A stretch of 64,000 nucleotides of DNA from Oscillospiraceae bacterium. GTDB lineage: Bacteria > Bacillota_A > Clostridia > Oscillospirales > Ruminococcaceae. The position numbers were made by a program, and so were the translations under genes. The stretch lies in NCBI GenBank assembly GCA_004558145.1, contig SFDQ01000001.1:248001-312000 (forward strand), given 5' to 3'. The notes beneath the pieces were generated by a model. It had not been told where the DNA came from and ran no database searches. It worked only from the letters and a program-made list of their open reading frames with translations. Positions 51,736-60,694 of the stretch are shown piece after piece; within the stretch, counting starts at the first letter, position 1, and every line of letters starts with the position of its first letter.

Positions 51736-52086
51736 TCAGGTGGTGCGCAGGCCCACGCTGATGCCCAGCGCCTGATCCACCTTCTGCTGGGCATCCGGCG
51801 GCAGCGCGCCGGTCTTTTCCCGCAGGCGGCGCTTGTCCAGCGTGCGGATCTGCTCCAGCAAAACGATGGAATCCCGCGTCAGGCCGCAGGTGGACGCCGG
51901 CAGAGCGATGTGGGTGGGCAGGCGGGTCTTGTCCTGCTTGGAGGTGATGGCCGCGGCGATCACCGTGGGGCTGTGGCGGTTGCCCACGTCGTTCTGCAAA
52001 ATGAGCACCGGGCGCACGCCCCCCTGCTCCGAGCCCACCACCGGGCTGAGGTCTGCGTAAAACACTTCGCCTCTGTGTACTTCCAT
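51736..52086 (-). CDS. MazF/PemK (NdoA-type) endoribonuclease toxin-like protein, no adjacent antitoxin
   Basis: A 116-residue protein of the PemK/MazF fold: MEVHRGEVFYADLSPVVGSEQGGVRPVLILQNDVGN, SPTVIAAAITSK, and STCGLTRDSIVLLEQIRTLDKRRL. Chromosomal relatives such as B. subtilis NdoA cleave mRNA and are restrained by a small antitoxin encoded just upstream. Here the 107 bp between it and acpS are too short for one and show no coding potential. The antitoxin may be encoded elsewhere, or the protein may be a tolerated housekeeping copy. Confidence 0.88.
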   Translation of the reverse strand: MEVHRGEVFYADLSPVVGSEQGGVRPVLILQNDVGNRHSPTVIAAAITSKQDKTRLPTHIALPASTCGLTRDSIVLLEQIRTLDKRRLREKTGALPPDAQQKVDQALGISVGLRTT

Positions 52087-52193
52087 GTAACTCTACCCTC
52101 CGATGTCCGCCGCCTCACAAAGGCGGCGATGGCTGCCCCCGCTTCTGGGTGCGGGGCCTCGGTGGTAGTATGCCCGGCACAGCCGGAGTTTAA

Positions 52194-52568
52194 TCAGCCC
52201 TTTTCCAGCACGGCGAAGGCGGCGGCAAGGCCGTCCTCATGGCTCAGGGAGAGGCTGACGTGCAGCCCGTTTTCGGCCATGTGGGCGGCCGCCGCCCCTT
52301 TCAGCGCGTAATAAGGCGCGCCGCTCTCGGCCCGCAGCACCTGGATGTCCGCCAGCGCAAAGCCGCCCAGCCCTTTGCCGCAGGCCTTCAGAAAGGCCTC
52401 CTTTGCGGCAAAGTTCGCCGCCGCGCTGGCCGCCCGCCGGGCCGGGGCGAGCTTTTCCAGAAAGGCCCGCTCCTCTTCCCCGAACACCCGCTGCCAGAAC
52501 GCCTCGCTGCCAAGGCTTTTTTCCATCCGCCCGATGCGCACCATATCCACGCCCACGCCTGCGATCAT
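52194..52568 (-). CDS. acpS: Holo-[acyl-carrier-protein] synthase
   Basis: A 124-residue phosphopantetheinyl transferase with GVGVDMVRIGRMEKSL (metal-binding Asp8) and NFAAKEAFLKACGKGL (metal-binding Glu). It transfers 4'-phosphopantetheine from CoA to acyl carrier protein for fatty acid synthesis. ATG 52568 follows AAGGAGGCGG. The frame is open for about 940 codons further upstream, but this is only absence of stops in GC-rich antisense sequence. Confidence 0.93.
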   Translation of the reverse strand: MIAGVGVDMVRIGRMEKSLGSEAFWQRVFGEEERAFLEKLAPARRAASAAANFAAKEAFLKACGKGLGGFALADIQVLRAESGAPYYALKGAAAAHMAENGLHVSLSLSHEDGLAAAFAVLEKG

Positions 52569-52652
52569 GGCTCTCCGCCTCCTTTTCCCGTTCAAAATTA
52601 TCCTATCACGGCCCGGCCCGGTTGGCAAGGCGGCGAAACCTGTCTTTTCCGC

Positions 52653-52681
52653 TTGCAAAAAGGCTTCGGGTGTGCTATGAT
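52653..52681 (+). promoter_or_regulatory. Sigma-A promoter of the T-box/pheST operon
   Basis: TTGCAA (52653-52658), 17-bp spacer, TATGAT (52676-52681). Confidence 0.78.
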
Positions 52682-52689
52682 TGGCTTTG

Positions 52690-52950
52690 TAAACGCGCTG
52701 ACGAAGGAAAGTAGCGCCGTTTTCCCGGCACAGAGAGGGGCCTCCCGGCTGCAAGGGCCCTGCGGCGGAAACGGAGGTGAAGTTCCCTTCCGAGCGGCTC
52801 TGCTGAACCCGCAGGCAGTAGGCAGAGACGGGCTTCTCCCCCGTTACCGGGAGTTTGAGTGTTTGCTCAACGAGCAAAAAACCGGGTGGTACCGCGGAGC
52901 GTTTGACCGGCTTCGTCCCTGTGAAAACACGGGGGCGAGGCCGTTTTTTT
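52690..52950 (+). ncRNA. T-box leader, phenylalanine specific (specifier TTC)
   Basis: Stem I contains GGAAAGTA (52706-52713), the AGAGAG element (52732-52737), and the GGTGAA...CCC-TTC-CGAGC specifier region with codon TTC at 52788-52790. The T-box GGGTGGTACCGCGG is at 52884-52897. A terminator follows: CGGCTTCGTCCCTGTG pairs imperfectly with CACGGGGGCGAGGCCG, then seven T (ending at 52950). Uncharged tRNA-Phe binding should stabilise the antiterminator and switch the operon on. The next gene is a membrane glycosyltransferase-like protein; pheS-pheT follow it. Confidence 0.93.
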
Positions 52951-52976
52951 CTGCCCCGAAAGGAGGAAGCGCTGCA

Positions 52977-54476
52977 ATGGAGACGTCCCGCAAACGGCGG
53001 CTTTTGGCCGCACTGTGGTGCCTTTTGTGCGCCGCGGCGGCGCTGGCCGTCTGCTCCCGCTCGTCGCCCCTCTACCCCACCAACGACTGGGGCGACGCCA
53101 ACATCTACTTCACCATCGGCCGGGGCATGCTGGAAGGGCTGGTGCCCTACCGGGACCTGTTGGACCACAAGGGCCCGCTGCTCTACTTCCTCCACGCGGC
53201 GGCGGCGCTGGTGAGCGATTCCAGCTTCTTCGGCGTCTGGCTGTGGGAGGCGGCGGCCGGGGCGGCCTTTTTGTGGTTCAGCCTGAAAAGCGTGTCCCTC
53301 TTCTGCCCGGAGCATCTCAGCCTTCTGACGGTGCCCCTTGTGGCGGGCGTGGTCTATTCCAGCCCCGCCTTCGCTCAGGGCGACAGCGCCGAGGAGCTGT
53401 GCCTGCCGCTGCTGGCCTTCTCCCTGTGGTGCCTGCTGCGGGCCTTCAAGGCGGAGGGCGCGGTGCGGCCCGGCCTCTGGCTGGTGCTTGCCAATGGCCT
53501 TGCGGCGGGGGCGGTGTTCTGGGTGAAATACACCCTGCTGGGGCTGCACTTCGCCTGGATGGCCTGCCTTGCCTTCTGGCTGTGGCTGGGGGAAAAGTCC
53601 TTCTCCTCCGCCCTCAAGGCCTGCGGGGCCTTTCTTGGCGGCATGGCCGCGGTGAGCGTGCCGGTGCTGGCGTATTTTGCTTTTCATAACAGTCTGGGCG
53701 ACTTGTTCGGGACCTATTTCGTCACCAACTTCACCTCCTATTCCGACGCGCCCTCCAACTGGACCGTTCCCTTTTACAACATGGCGGTGAGCGGGCTTTC
53801 CACCCTCACCTCGAACCCGGTGTGGATGGGCCTTGCCCTCTTGGGCGGCGCATGGCTCATCTTCGCGCCCCGGCTGCTCACCGGCGCCGGGCGGGCCGCC
53901 CTGGCGGCGATGGCCTTTTTCACCGCCTTCTTCATCTGGTGCGGCTCCATGGGCTGGCCCTACTACGGGCTGCCCCTGGCGGTGTTCGCCCCTCTGGGCT
54001 TTGTGCCCCTGCTTTCCCTTTTGCGGCGGCTGCCCCTGCGCTTTGAGGCCCCGCGGCTCGTCGCCGCCGGGTGCGCGGTGTGTCTGGCCGCCTCGCTGGC
54101 GCTGGAGGCGCTGGCCAGCCCCAACGTGAGCTTCATGGCCCTCAAAAAAGAGGACCTGGTGCAGACGAAGTTTGCCGCCATCATCAAGGCCGAGGGCGGC
54201 GAGAGCCTGCTCAACTACGGCTTTCTGGACGGAGGGTTTTATCTTTCCAGCGGCATCCTGCCTTCCTGCCGGTTCTTCTGCCGCACGAACCTTTCCAACT
54301 GGGAGGAGCTGGAGCAGCCGGTGCGCCGGATGGTGGCCGAAAACGCCTTCGACTTCATCGTGACCCGGGAGGAAGGCGCCCTCTACGAGATGGAGGGTTA
54401 CGAGCTGGTGTGCACCGAGTACCAGGAGTACGACGGCGTTTTGCAGCCTTACAGCCTGTTCCGCGCAAAGGGCTGA
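52977..54476 (+). CDS. GT39/PMT-like integral membrane glycosyltransferase
   Basis: A 499-residue protein with about 10-12 helices. The first extracytoplasmic loop NDWGDANIYFTIGRGMLEG and the LLDHKGPLLYFLHA segment are typical of family 39 glycosyltransferases that take sugar from a polyprenyl-phosphate donor outside the membrane. A C-terminal soluble part of about 110 residues ends FDFIVTREEGALYEM...YSLFRAKG. ATG 52977 follows AGGAGG. It is the first gene after the Phe T-box and lies 54 bp before pheS, so it should be induced by phenylalanine starvation, an unexpected partner for pheST. Confidence 0.8.
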   Translation: METSRKRRLLAALWCLLCAAAALAVCSRSSPLYPTNDWGDANIYFTIGRGMLEGLVPYRDLLDHKGPLLYFLHAAAALVSDSSFFGVWLWEAAAGAAFLWFSLKSVSLFCPEHLSLLTVPLVAGVVYSSPAFAQGDSAEELCLPLLAFSLWCLLRAFKAEGAVRPGLWLVLANGLAAGAVFWVKYTLLGLHFAWMACLAFWLWLGEKSFSSALKACGAFLGGMAAVSVPVLAYFAFHNSLGDLFGTYFVTNFTSYSDAPSNWTVPFYNMAVSGLSTLTSNPVWMGLALLGGAWLIFAPRLLTGAGRAALAAMAFFTAFFIWCGSMGWPYYGLPLAVFAPLGFVPLLSLLRRLPLRFEAPRLVAAGCAVCLAASLALEALASPNVSFMALKKEDLVQTKFAAIIKAEGGESLLNYGFLDGGFYLSSGILPSCRFFCRTNLSNWEELEQPVRRMVAENAFDFIVTREEGALYEMEGYELVCTEYQEYDGVLQPYSLFRAKG

Positions 54477-54530
54477 GCCCTTTCGCGGTGACCATAGACA
54501 CAACAAACTTTCCGAGAGGAGATAGGATTT

Positions 54531-55553
54531 ATGAAAGAGGCATTGGAACAGATCCGCCAGCAGGCGGACCAGCTGATCGCCGCCGCCGACAGTGAGAAGG
54601 CGGTGGACGAACTGCGGGTGCGCTTTTTGGGCAAGAAAGGCGAGCTCACCGGCATTTTGAAGCAGATGGGCAAGCTTTCCGCCGAGGAGCGCCCGGTGGT
54701 GGGCGCGCTGGCAAACCAGGTGCGGGAGGAGATCGACGCGCGCATCCGCGCCCGGATGAAGGAGCTGGCGGACGCTGCCCTCACCGCCCGCCTTGCCGGC
54801 GAGACCATCGACGTGACCCTGCCGGGCAAGCGCCCGGAGCAGGGCGGCCTGCACCCCTTCCATCTGGTGCTGAACGACTTCAAGGACATCTTCCTTGGCA
54901 TGGGCTTTGACGTGGTGGGCGGCCCCGAGGTGGAGCTGGACCACTACAACTTCGAGATGCTGACCATCCCCAAGACCCACCCCGCCCGCGACACCCAGGA
55001 CACCTTCTACATCACCGAGAACATCCTGCTGCGCACCCAGACCAGCGGCATGCAGATCCGCACGATGGAAAAGCGCAAGCCTCCCATCCGCATCATCGCC
55101 CCCGGCCGGGTGTATCGCTCCGACGCGGTGGACGCCACCCACAGCCCCATCTTCCACCAGATCGAGGGCCTCGTTGTGGACGAGGGCATCACCTTCAGCG
55201 ATTTGAAGGGCACGCTGGAAGTGTTCATCAAAAAGCTCTACGGCCCCGACACCAAGGTGCGGTTCCGCCCCCATCACTTCCCCTACACCGAGCCCAGCGC
55301 CGAGATGGACATGAGCTGCTTCAAGTGCGGCGGCAAGGGCTGCTCCATGTGCAAGGGCGAAGGCTGGATCGAGATTTTGGGCTGCGGCATGGTGCACCCC
55401 AAGGTGCTGGAAAACTGCGGCATCGACTCGGAGAAATACACCGGCTACGCCTTCGGCATCGGCCTTGAGCGCGTGGTCATGATGCGCTACGGCATCGACG
55501 ACATGCGCCTTCTGTACGAAAACGACCTGCGCTTCTTAAAGCAGTTTAACTGA
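54531..55553 (+). CDS. pheS: Phenylalanyl-tRNA synthetase alpha subunit
   Basis: A 340-residue class II synthetase subunit. It has an N-terminal coiled coil (1-90), motif 1 HPFHLVLNDFKDIFLGMGF, motif 2 APGRVYRSDAVDATHSPIFHQIEG, and motif 3 GIGLERVVMMRYGI. A FKCGGKGCSMCKGEGW segment, a Cys-containing insert common in bacterial PheS, is present. It charges tRNA-Phe as an alpha2beta2 enzyme with PheT. An AGAGGAGATAGG site precedes ATG 54531. Confidence 0.96.
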   Translation: MKEALEQIRQQADQLIAAADSEKAVDELRVRFLGKKGELTGILKQMGKLSAEERPVVGALANQVREEIDARIRARMKELADAALTARLAGETIDVTLPGKRPEQGGLHPFHLVLNDFKDIFLGMGFDVVGGPEVELDHYNFEMLTIPKTHPARDTQDTFYITENILLRTQTSGMQIRTMEKRKPPIRIIAPGRVYRSDAVDATHSPIFHQIEGLVVDEGITFSDLKGTLEVFIKKLYGPDTKVRFRPHHFPYTEPSAEMDMSCFKCGGKGCSMCKGEGWIEILGCGMVHPKVLENCGIDSEKYTGYAFGIGLERVVMMRYGIDDMRLLYENDLRFLKQFN

Positions 55554-55573
55554 GGACAAGGGGGACGACACCA

Positions 55574-58048
55574 ATGGTATTACCCATGAACTGGGCGAAG
55601 GAATTCGCCGATTTTGACTGCTCCGCCAAAGAGATGGCCGACCGGCTCACCATGACCGGCAGCAAGGTGGAGTGCTATGAAAACGCTGCCGACGCGGTGG
55701 AGAACGTGGTCATCGGCCGCATCGAGTCCATCGTGCCTCATCCGGACTCCGACCACATGGTCGTCTGCCAGGTGGAGGTGGGCCAGGATGCGCCGCTGCA
55801 GATCGTCACCGGCGCGGCCAACCTCAAGGTGGGCGACCTTGTGCCCGTGGCGCTGGACGGCTCGAAGCTGCCCGGCGGCGTGGAGATCAAAACGGGCGTG
55901 CTTCGCGGCGTGGAAAGCTGCGGCATGCTGTGCAGCCTGGGCGAGCTGGGCCTGACCACCCATGACTTCCCCTACGCCATCGAGAACGGCATCCTGGTGC
56001 TGGACGAGCGGGATTATCCCGACGGCATGCCCGCCCCCGGCACCCCCGCTGTGGAGGCCCTGGGCATGGACGACGTGGTCTTTGAGTTCGAGATCACCCC
56101 CAACCGCCCCGACTGCCTTGCGGTGCGGGAGCTGGGCCGTGAGTGCGCCGCCACCTTCGGCGTGCCCTTCAAGGACCACACCCCCACTGTGAAGCCCGGC
56201 CACGGCAACGTGAACGACCTGCTCAAGGTGGACATCGAGAACAGCGAGCTGTGCATGCGCTACTGCGGCGCGGTGGTGGAGAACGTGCGCGTTGCCCCCA
56301 GCCCCAAGTGGATGCGGGACCGGCTGCGGGCCTGCGGCGTGCGCCCCATCAACAATCTGGTGGACATCACCAACTATGTGATGCTGGAGTACGGCCAGCC
56401 CATGCACTGCTTCGACCACAAGTATGTGAACGGCCAGCACATCCATGTGCGCAACGCAAAACCCGGCGAGCACATCGTCACCCTGGACGGCGTGGACCGC
56501 GCCCTCAGTGAGGAGATGCTGGTCATCGCCGACGACGCGGGCCCCATCGGCGTGGCCGGCGTGATGGGCGGCGAGTACAGCGGCACCTACGAGCACACCA
56601 CCACCGTGGTGTTCGAGAGCGCCATGTTCTACGGCCCCTCCATCCGCACCACCGCCAAGAAGCTGGGCCTGCAGACCGAGGCTTCCGCCAAGTACTCCAA
56701 GGGGCTTGACCCCAACACCTGCGCCCCGGCCCTGGCCCGCGCGCTGGAACTGGTGCAGCTGCTGGACGCCGGCGACGTGGTGGACGGCGTGGTGGACATC
56801 TACCCCGCGCCCCGCACCGAGAACCATGTGCCCCTGCGCCCCGAGGTCATCAACCGCCTGCTGGGCACCAGCCTCTCCCGCCAGGAGATGGTGGACATCC
56901 TGCTGCCCCTGGGCTTCCGCCTGGAGGGCGACGTGGTGGTCTGCCCCACCCTGCGCAACGACGTGAAGCGGGACTGCGACCTGGCCGAGGAAGTGGCCCG
57001 GTATGTGGGCTACAACAAGATGCCCAGCACCCTGATGAAGGGCGTGGCCGAGGCCCGGCCCACCCCGCGCCAGAGCTTTGACGAAAAGCTCACCCGCACC
57101 CTGGCCGGCTACGGCCTGTGGGAGTGCGAGAACTTCAGCTTTTACAGCGCCAAGTGCTTCGACGCCATCCACCTGCCGGAGAACGACCCCCTGCGCAACG
57201 CGGTGGTCATCTCCAACCCCCTGGGCGAGGACACCAGCATCATGCGCACCACCGCCCTGCCCAGCGTGATGGACGTGGTGGCCCGCAACTTCAGCGCCCG
57301 CGCCGCCGAGTGCGCGGTATTCGAGCAGGCCACCGAGTACCTGCCCAGCCCCCTGGCCGACGAAGTGGCGGACAACGACTTCAACGACTACCCCGCTCTG
57401 TGCAAGAAGCTGGCTGCCGAGGGCAAGACCCCCAGCGACCTGCTGCCCACCGAGGTGCAGAAGCTCATTCTGGCGGCCTACGGCCCCCAGTGGGACTATC
57501 TGGCCCTGAAGGGCGTGGTGGAGGGCCTGCTGGCCACCGCCGGCATCAAGGACTTCACCGTGGAGCGCAACGCCGAGGGCGCCGCCTTCCATCCCGGCCG
57601 CGCCGCCGACATCTTCGTGAAGGGCGAGAAGGTGGGCACCGTGGGCGAAGTTCACCCCACCGTCTGCGCCAACTACGGCGTGAAGGCCCGGGTGGTGGCC
57701 GCCGACCTGAACCTCGACAAGCTGTTCGAGCTGCGGGGCGGTGAGCCTCAGTTCGCGCCGCTGCCCAAGCACCCCGCCACCAGCCGCGACCTGGCCCTGG
57801 TGGCCGACGAGGCCGCTCCCGCCGCCGCGCTGGCCGGGTGCATCAAGGCGAACGCCGGCGAGAACCTGGAGAGCCTGACCCTCTTCGACGTGTACACCGG
57901 CGAGAAGGTGGGCGAGGGCAAGAAGAGCCTGGCCTACAATCTGGTGTTCCGCGCGGCGGACCGCACCCTCACCGACGAAGAGGTGGACGGCGCCATCAGC
58001 CGGGTGCTGAAGGCCCTGGGCGAGATGGGCGTGACCCTGCGCAGCTGA
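55574..58048 (+). CDS. pheT: Phenylalanyl-tRNA synthetase beta subunit
   Basis: An 824-residue beta subunit with the N-terminal tRNA-binding OB domain (IVPHPDSDHMVVCQVEVG, IVTGAANLKVGDLVPVAL), B3/B4 editing region (MRYCGAVVENV...GVAGVMGG), B5 domain and the C-terminal anticodon-binding fold (HPATSRDLALVADE, LFDVYTGEKVGEGKKSLAYNLVF). Length is normal. It lies 20 bp after pheS. ATG 55574 opens with VLPMNWAKEFADF, and GGGGGACGA precedes it. Confidence 0.96.
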   Translation: MVLPMNWAKEFADFDCSAKEMADRLTMTGSKVECYENAADAVENVVIGRIESIVPHPDSDHMVVCQVEVGQDAPLQIVTGAANLKVGDLVPVALDGSKLPGGVEIKTGVLRGVESCGMLCSLGELGLTTHDFPYAIENGILVLDERDYPDGMPAPGTPAVEALGMDDVVFEFEITPNRPDCLAVRELGRECAATFGVPFKDHTPTVKPGHGNVNDLLKVDIENSELCMRYCGAVVENVRVAPSPKWMRDRLRACGVRPINNLVDITNYVMLEYGQPMHCFDHKYVNGQHIHVRNAKPGEHIVTLDGVDRALSEEMLVIADDAGPIGVAGVMGGEYSGTYEHTTTVVFESAMFYGPSIRTTAKKLGLQTEASAKYSKGLDPNTCAPALARALELVQLLDAGDVVDGVVDIYPAPRTENHVPLRPEVINRLLGTSLSRQEMVDILLPLGFRLEGDVVVCPTLRNDVKRDCDLAEEVARYVGYNKMPSTLMKGVAEARPTPRQSFDEKLTRTLAGYGLWECENFSFYSAKCFDAIHLPENDPLRNAVVISNPLGEDTSIMRTTALPSVMDVVARNFSARAAECAVFEQATEYLPSPLADEVADNDFNDYPALCKKLAAEGKTPSDLLPTEVQKLILAAYGPQWDYLALKGVVEGLLATAGIKDFTVERNAEGAAFHPGRAADIFVKGEKVGTVGEVHPTVCANYGVKARVVAADLNLDKLFELRGGEPQFAPLPKHPATSRDLALVADEAAPAAALAGCIKANAGENLESLTLFDVYTGEKVGEGKKSLAYNLVFRAADRTLTDEEVDGAISRVLKALGEMGVTLRS

Positions 58049-58101
58049 GCGGTTTTGAGCACAATTAACAAAAGTGTCACGCTTTTGTAGTGTTCCCCTG
58101 C

Positions 58102-58130
58102 TTGCAATCGGGGAGATTATCCTGTATACT
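58102..58130 (+). promoter_or_regulatory. Sigma-A promoter of ireB
   Basis: TTGCAA (58102-58107), 17-bp spacer, TATACT (58125-58130). Just upstream an ACAAAAG/CTTTTGT repeat (58068-58088) may form a weak terminator for pheT. Confidence 0.75.
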
Positions 58131-58171
58131 ATTGCATATAAACTACTACCTTGGTAAAGGGGGGCTTCGAG

Positions 58172-58417
58172 ATGTCTGATCCTACCGCTGTATTCTCCAT
58201 CTACGACGAGCGCGACCGCGAGATCCGCGCCGTGGTGCAGGAGGTGTACGACGCACTGAAGGAAAAGGGATACAACCCCATCAACCAGCTGGTGGGCTAC
58301 ATCCTCTCGGAGGACCCCACCTACATCACCACCTACAAGAACGCCCGCTCTCTCATCCGCAAGGTGGACCGGGATGACCTCTTGCAGGCGCTGGTGCGCA
58401 ATTACGTGAATCCCTGA
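58172..58417 (+). CDS. IreB family regulatory phosphoprotein
   Basis: An 81-residue protein matching the IreB (former DUF965) family: FSIYDERDREIRAVVQEVYDALKEKGYNPINQLVGYILSEDPTYIT-type helices, NARSLIRKVDRDDLL, and the short VRNYV end. In enterococci IreB is phosphorylated by the PASTA kinase IreK and tunes cephalosporin tolerance. The kinase is not in the window. ATG 58172 has AAAGGGGGG upstream. Monocistronic between its own promoter and terminator. Confidence 0.92.
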   Translation: MSDPTAVFSIYDERDREIRAVVQEVYDALKEKGYNPINQLVGYILSEDPTYITTYKNARSLIRKVDRDDLLQALVRNYVNP

Positions 58418-58423
58418 TCTTTC

Positions 58424-58457
58424 AAGGGGGCTCCGCCGGGCGGCGGGGCCCCTTTTC
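58424..58457 (+). terminator. Terminator of ireB
   Basis: AAGGGGG-CTCCGCCGGGCGGCGG-GGCCCCTTTTC, starting 7 bp after the ireB stop. Confidence 0.75.
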
Positions 58458-58482
58458 TTGCGTTCTCTGCGCCCCGGCTCAT

Positions 58483-58511
58483 TTGCAAAGGCCGGGGCTT
58501 TTTGCTATACT
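58483..58511 (+). promoter_or_regulatory. Sigma-A promoter of the three-glycosyltransferase operon
   Basis: TTGCAA (58483-58488), 17-bp spacer, TATACT (58506-58511), the same boxes and spacing as the ireB promoter. Confidence 0.78.
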
Positions 58512-58548
58512 GATGCGTGTATCCTGAACCATGAAAGGGGGCGGCCGC

Positions 58549-59670
58549 ATGGCGCCGATCCGGGTGCTTCACTGCGTGGCGGGCCTGGGCCACGGAGGCT
58601 ACGAGAGCCTCATCATGAACCTCTACCGCAACATCGACCGGGAGAAGGTGCAGTTCGACTTCGTCTCCTCCTTCCCCGGCGTGTACGAGCCGGAAATCGA
58701 GGCCCTGGGCGGGCGCATCCACCGCATCCCCTTCATCACCCAGAAGGGCCCCTTCGTCTACACCGCCGCCCTGGACAGGGTGCTGCGCGCCGAGCCGCGC
58801 TATCCCATCGTCCACTCCCACATGGACAAATTCAGCGGCCTTGTGATGAAGCGGGCGGCGAAGGCGGGCATCCCGGTGCGCATCGCCCACAGCCACAACA
58901 CCAAAAACGAGGGCGGGCTTGCCTTCCAGCTGGTGAAGGACCACTACGGCCGGATGGTGCTGCCCTGGGCCACCGATCTGTTCGCCTGCAGCAAGGCCGC
59001 CGCTGACTGGATGTTCGGCGAAAAAGCCGCCGGCGCGCGCATCCTCTTCAACGGGGTGCAGCCGGAGGACTTTGCCCCCAGCGCCGAGGCCCGCGCCGCG
59101 GTGCGCGCCGAGCTGGGCCTTGCCGAGAGCACCTTTGTGGCCGGGCATGTGGGCCGGTTCACCGAACAGAAAAACCACGCCTTTCTTCTGGAAATTTTCG
59201 CCGCCCTCCACGCCCGCCGGCCGGACAGCGCCCTGCTGCTGGCAGGGGACGGCCCCCTGCGGCCCAAGATGGCCGAGGCCGCCCGCAGACTGGGCCTTGA
59301 GAGCGCGGTGCGCTTTCTGGGCCCCCGGCAGGACGTGCCGGCGCTGCTCTCCGCCATGGACTGCTTCATCTTCCCCTCCCACCACGAGGGCCTGCCGGTG
59401 ACGCTGGTGGAGGCCCAGGCGGCGGGGCTGCCGGTGGCCGCCAGCAGCGCCATCACCGACGAGGTGTGCATCACCCCGCTGGTGCGGCGGCTGGGGCTGG
59501 ACGAGGCCGCCGATACCTGGGCCGCCGCGGCGCTGGAGCTGGCGGAAGGCGGTTTTGCCGCCCGCAGCTGCCCCGCCGGGGCCATCCGCGGGGCGGGCTA
59601 TGACATTGCGGACACCGCCCGCTGGCTGGAGGAGTTCTATCTCGCCCGCGCCGCGGGCAGCGAGGAGTGA
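58549..59670 (+). CDS. GT4 (GT-B fold) glycosyltransferase, EpsF-like
   Basis: A 373-residue enzyme: N-terminal acceptor half with VLHCVAGLGHGGYESLIMNLYR and IVHSHMDKFSG, C-terminal donor half with VAGHVGRFTEQKNHAFLLEIF, LLAGDGPLRPKM and the nucleotide-sugar motif FPSHHEGLPVTLVEAQAAGLPV. This is the exopolysaccharide GT4 type that transfers a hexose in the cytoplasm. ATG 58549 follows AAAGGGGG. It heads an operon with two further glycosyltransferases. Confidence 0.92.
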   Translation: MAPIRVLHCVAGLGHGGYESLIMNLYRNIDREKVQFDFVSSFPGVYEPEIEALGGRIHRIPFITQKGPFVYTAALDRVLRAEPRYPIVHSHMDKFSGLVMKRAAKAGIPVRIAHSHNTKNEGGLAFQLVKDHYGRMVLPWATDLFACSKAAADWMFGEKAAGARILFNGVQPEDFAPSAEARAAVRAELGLAESTFVAGHVGRFTEQKNHAFLLEIFAALHARRPDSALLLAGDGPLRPKMAEAARRLGLESAVRFLGPRQDVPALLSAMDCFIFPSHHEGLPVTLVEAQAAGLPVAASSAITDEVCITPLVRRLGLDEAADTWAAAALELAEGGFAARSCPAGAIRGAGYDIADTARWLEEFYLARAAGSEE

Positions 59671-59675
59671 AACAT

Positions 59676-60656
59676 ATGGAGCGACCGCTCATCACGGTGA
59701 TCGTGCTGGTCTACAACGCGGGGGACTATCTGGGCCCCTGCCTGGAGAGCATCTCCCGCCAGACGATGACCGACTTTGAACTGCTGCTGGTGGACAACGG
59801 CAGCACCGACGGCTCGGGCGAGGCCTGCGACGCCTTTGCCCTGGCGGAGCCCCGCTGCCGGGTCATCCATCAGGAGAACCTGGGCATCATCGGCGGCCGG
59901 GGCGCGGGCGTGCGGGCCGCCCGGGGCGAGTATCTGGCCTTTGTGGATTCCGACGACCTGCTCCACCGGCGGATGCTGGAAGTGCTGGCCGAAAGCTGCC
60001 GCTCCACCGGCCTGCCGGTGGCCTGCTGCCGCTTTCTGCCCTTTTTGGGCGAGCAGCCCCCCGAGGTGCCGGACGAGCCGGGCCAGCGGCTGTGCTTTGA
60101 GGCGCCCCGCCAGCTGGACGCGCTGCTCCACGACAAGCGGGTGGAATACAGCCTGTGCAACAAGCTCTACCACCGCGGTCTGTTCGAGGGGTTCGACTTC
60201 TCCTCCCCCGTCATCTACAACGAGGACCTCTATCTCAACTGGCACATCCTGCAGCGGGTGAAGGGCATGGCCTTTGTGGATCTGGTGGGCTACTTCTACC
60301 GCCAGCACGCGGCCTCCACCACCCACCGGCCCCTGAACCGCCGTGCGCTGGAAGACCAGCTGTTCGTGGCCTCCACCATCCTGACCGAGGCAGAGGGCGG
60401 CGTGCTGGAGCCCTCGGTGCGGGCCTTCTATTACGAAAAACTTTTGTATCTGGACAGCATGATCCTGCGCCAGGAGAACGCCCGGGATTTCTGCGCCGAC
60501 CACCGCCGCCTGCGCGGCCAGCTGCGCGGCGGGCTGGTCCAGGCGCTGGCCCTGCCCCGCCTGCCCGCTAAAATGAAGGCCGTGGCGCTGGTGGCCTGCC
60601 TGCCGGGGCCTTTCTACCGCTGGCTGTGCCGCCTGCTGCTCACCGACCGCCGCTGA
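59676..60656 (+). CDS. GT2 glycosyltransferase
   Basis: A 326-residue GT-A enzyme with ITVIVLVYNAGDYLGPCLESI, LLVDNGSTDGSGE, GIIGGRGAGVRAARGEYLAFVDSDD-type donor site and NEDLYLNWHIL further on. ATG 59676 is preferred over GTG 59667 because GAGGAG is 8 bp upstream. It lies 5 bp after the GT4 gene. Substrate unknown; a surface glycan is inferred from neighbours. Confidence 0.92.
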   Translation: MERPLITVIVLVYNAGDYLGPCLESISRQTMTDFELLLVDNGSTDGSGEACDAFALAEPRCRVIHQENLGIIGGRGAGVRAARGEYLAFVDSDDLLHRRMLEVLAESCRSTGLPVACCRFLPFLGEQPPEVPDEPGQRLCFEAPRQLDALLHDKRVEYSLCNKLYHRGLFEGFDFSSPVIYNEDLYLNWHILQRVKGMAFVDLVGYFYRQHAASTTHRPLNRRALEDQLFVASTILTEAEGGVLEPSVRAFYYEKLLYLDSMILRQENARDFCADHRRLRGQLRGGLVQALALPRLPAKMKAVALVACLPGPFYRWLCRLLLTDRR

Positions 60657-60694
60657 TTTTCAAAGCCGCCCGTCTTCCGGGCGAGGTGTTTTGT

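Noticed and set aside
52194..55397. Apparent 1067-residue minus-strand protein ending in AcpS
   Set aside because: Only the last 124 codons are AcpS with a proper ribosome binding site; the rest runs antisense through the T-box leader, GT39 gene and pheS.
55580..57772. Minus-strand open frame of 730 codons opposite pheT
   Set aside because: Same GC-bias shadow effect; pheT is complete and conserved on the plus strand.
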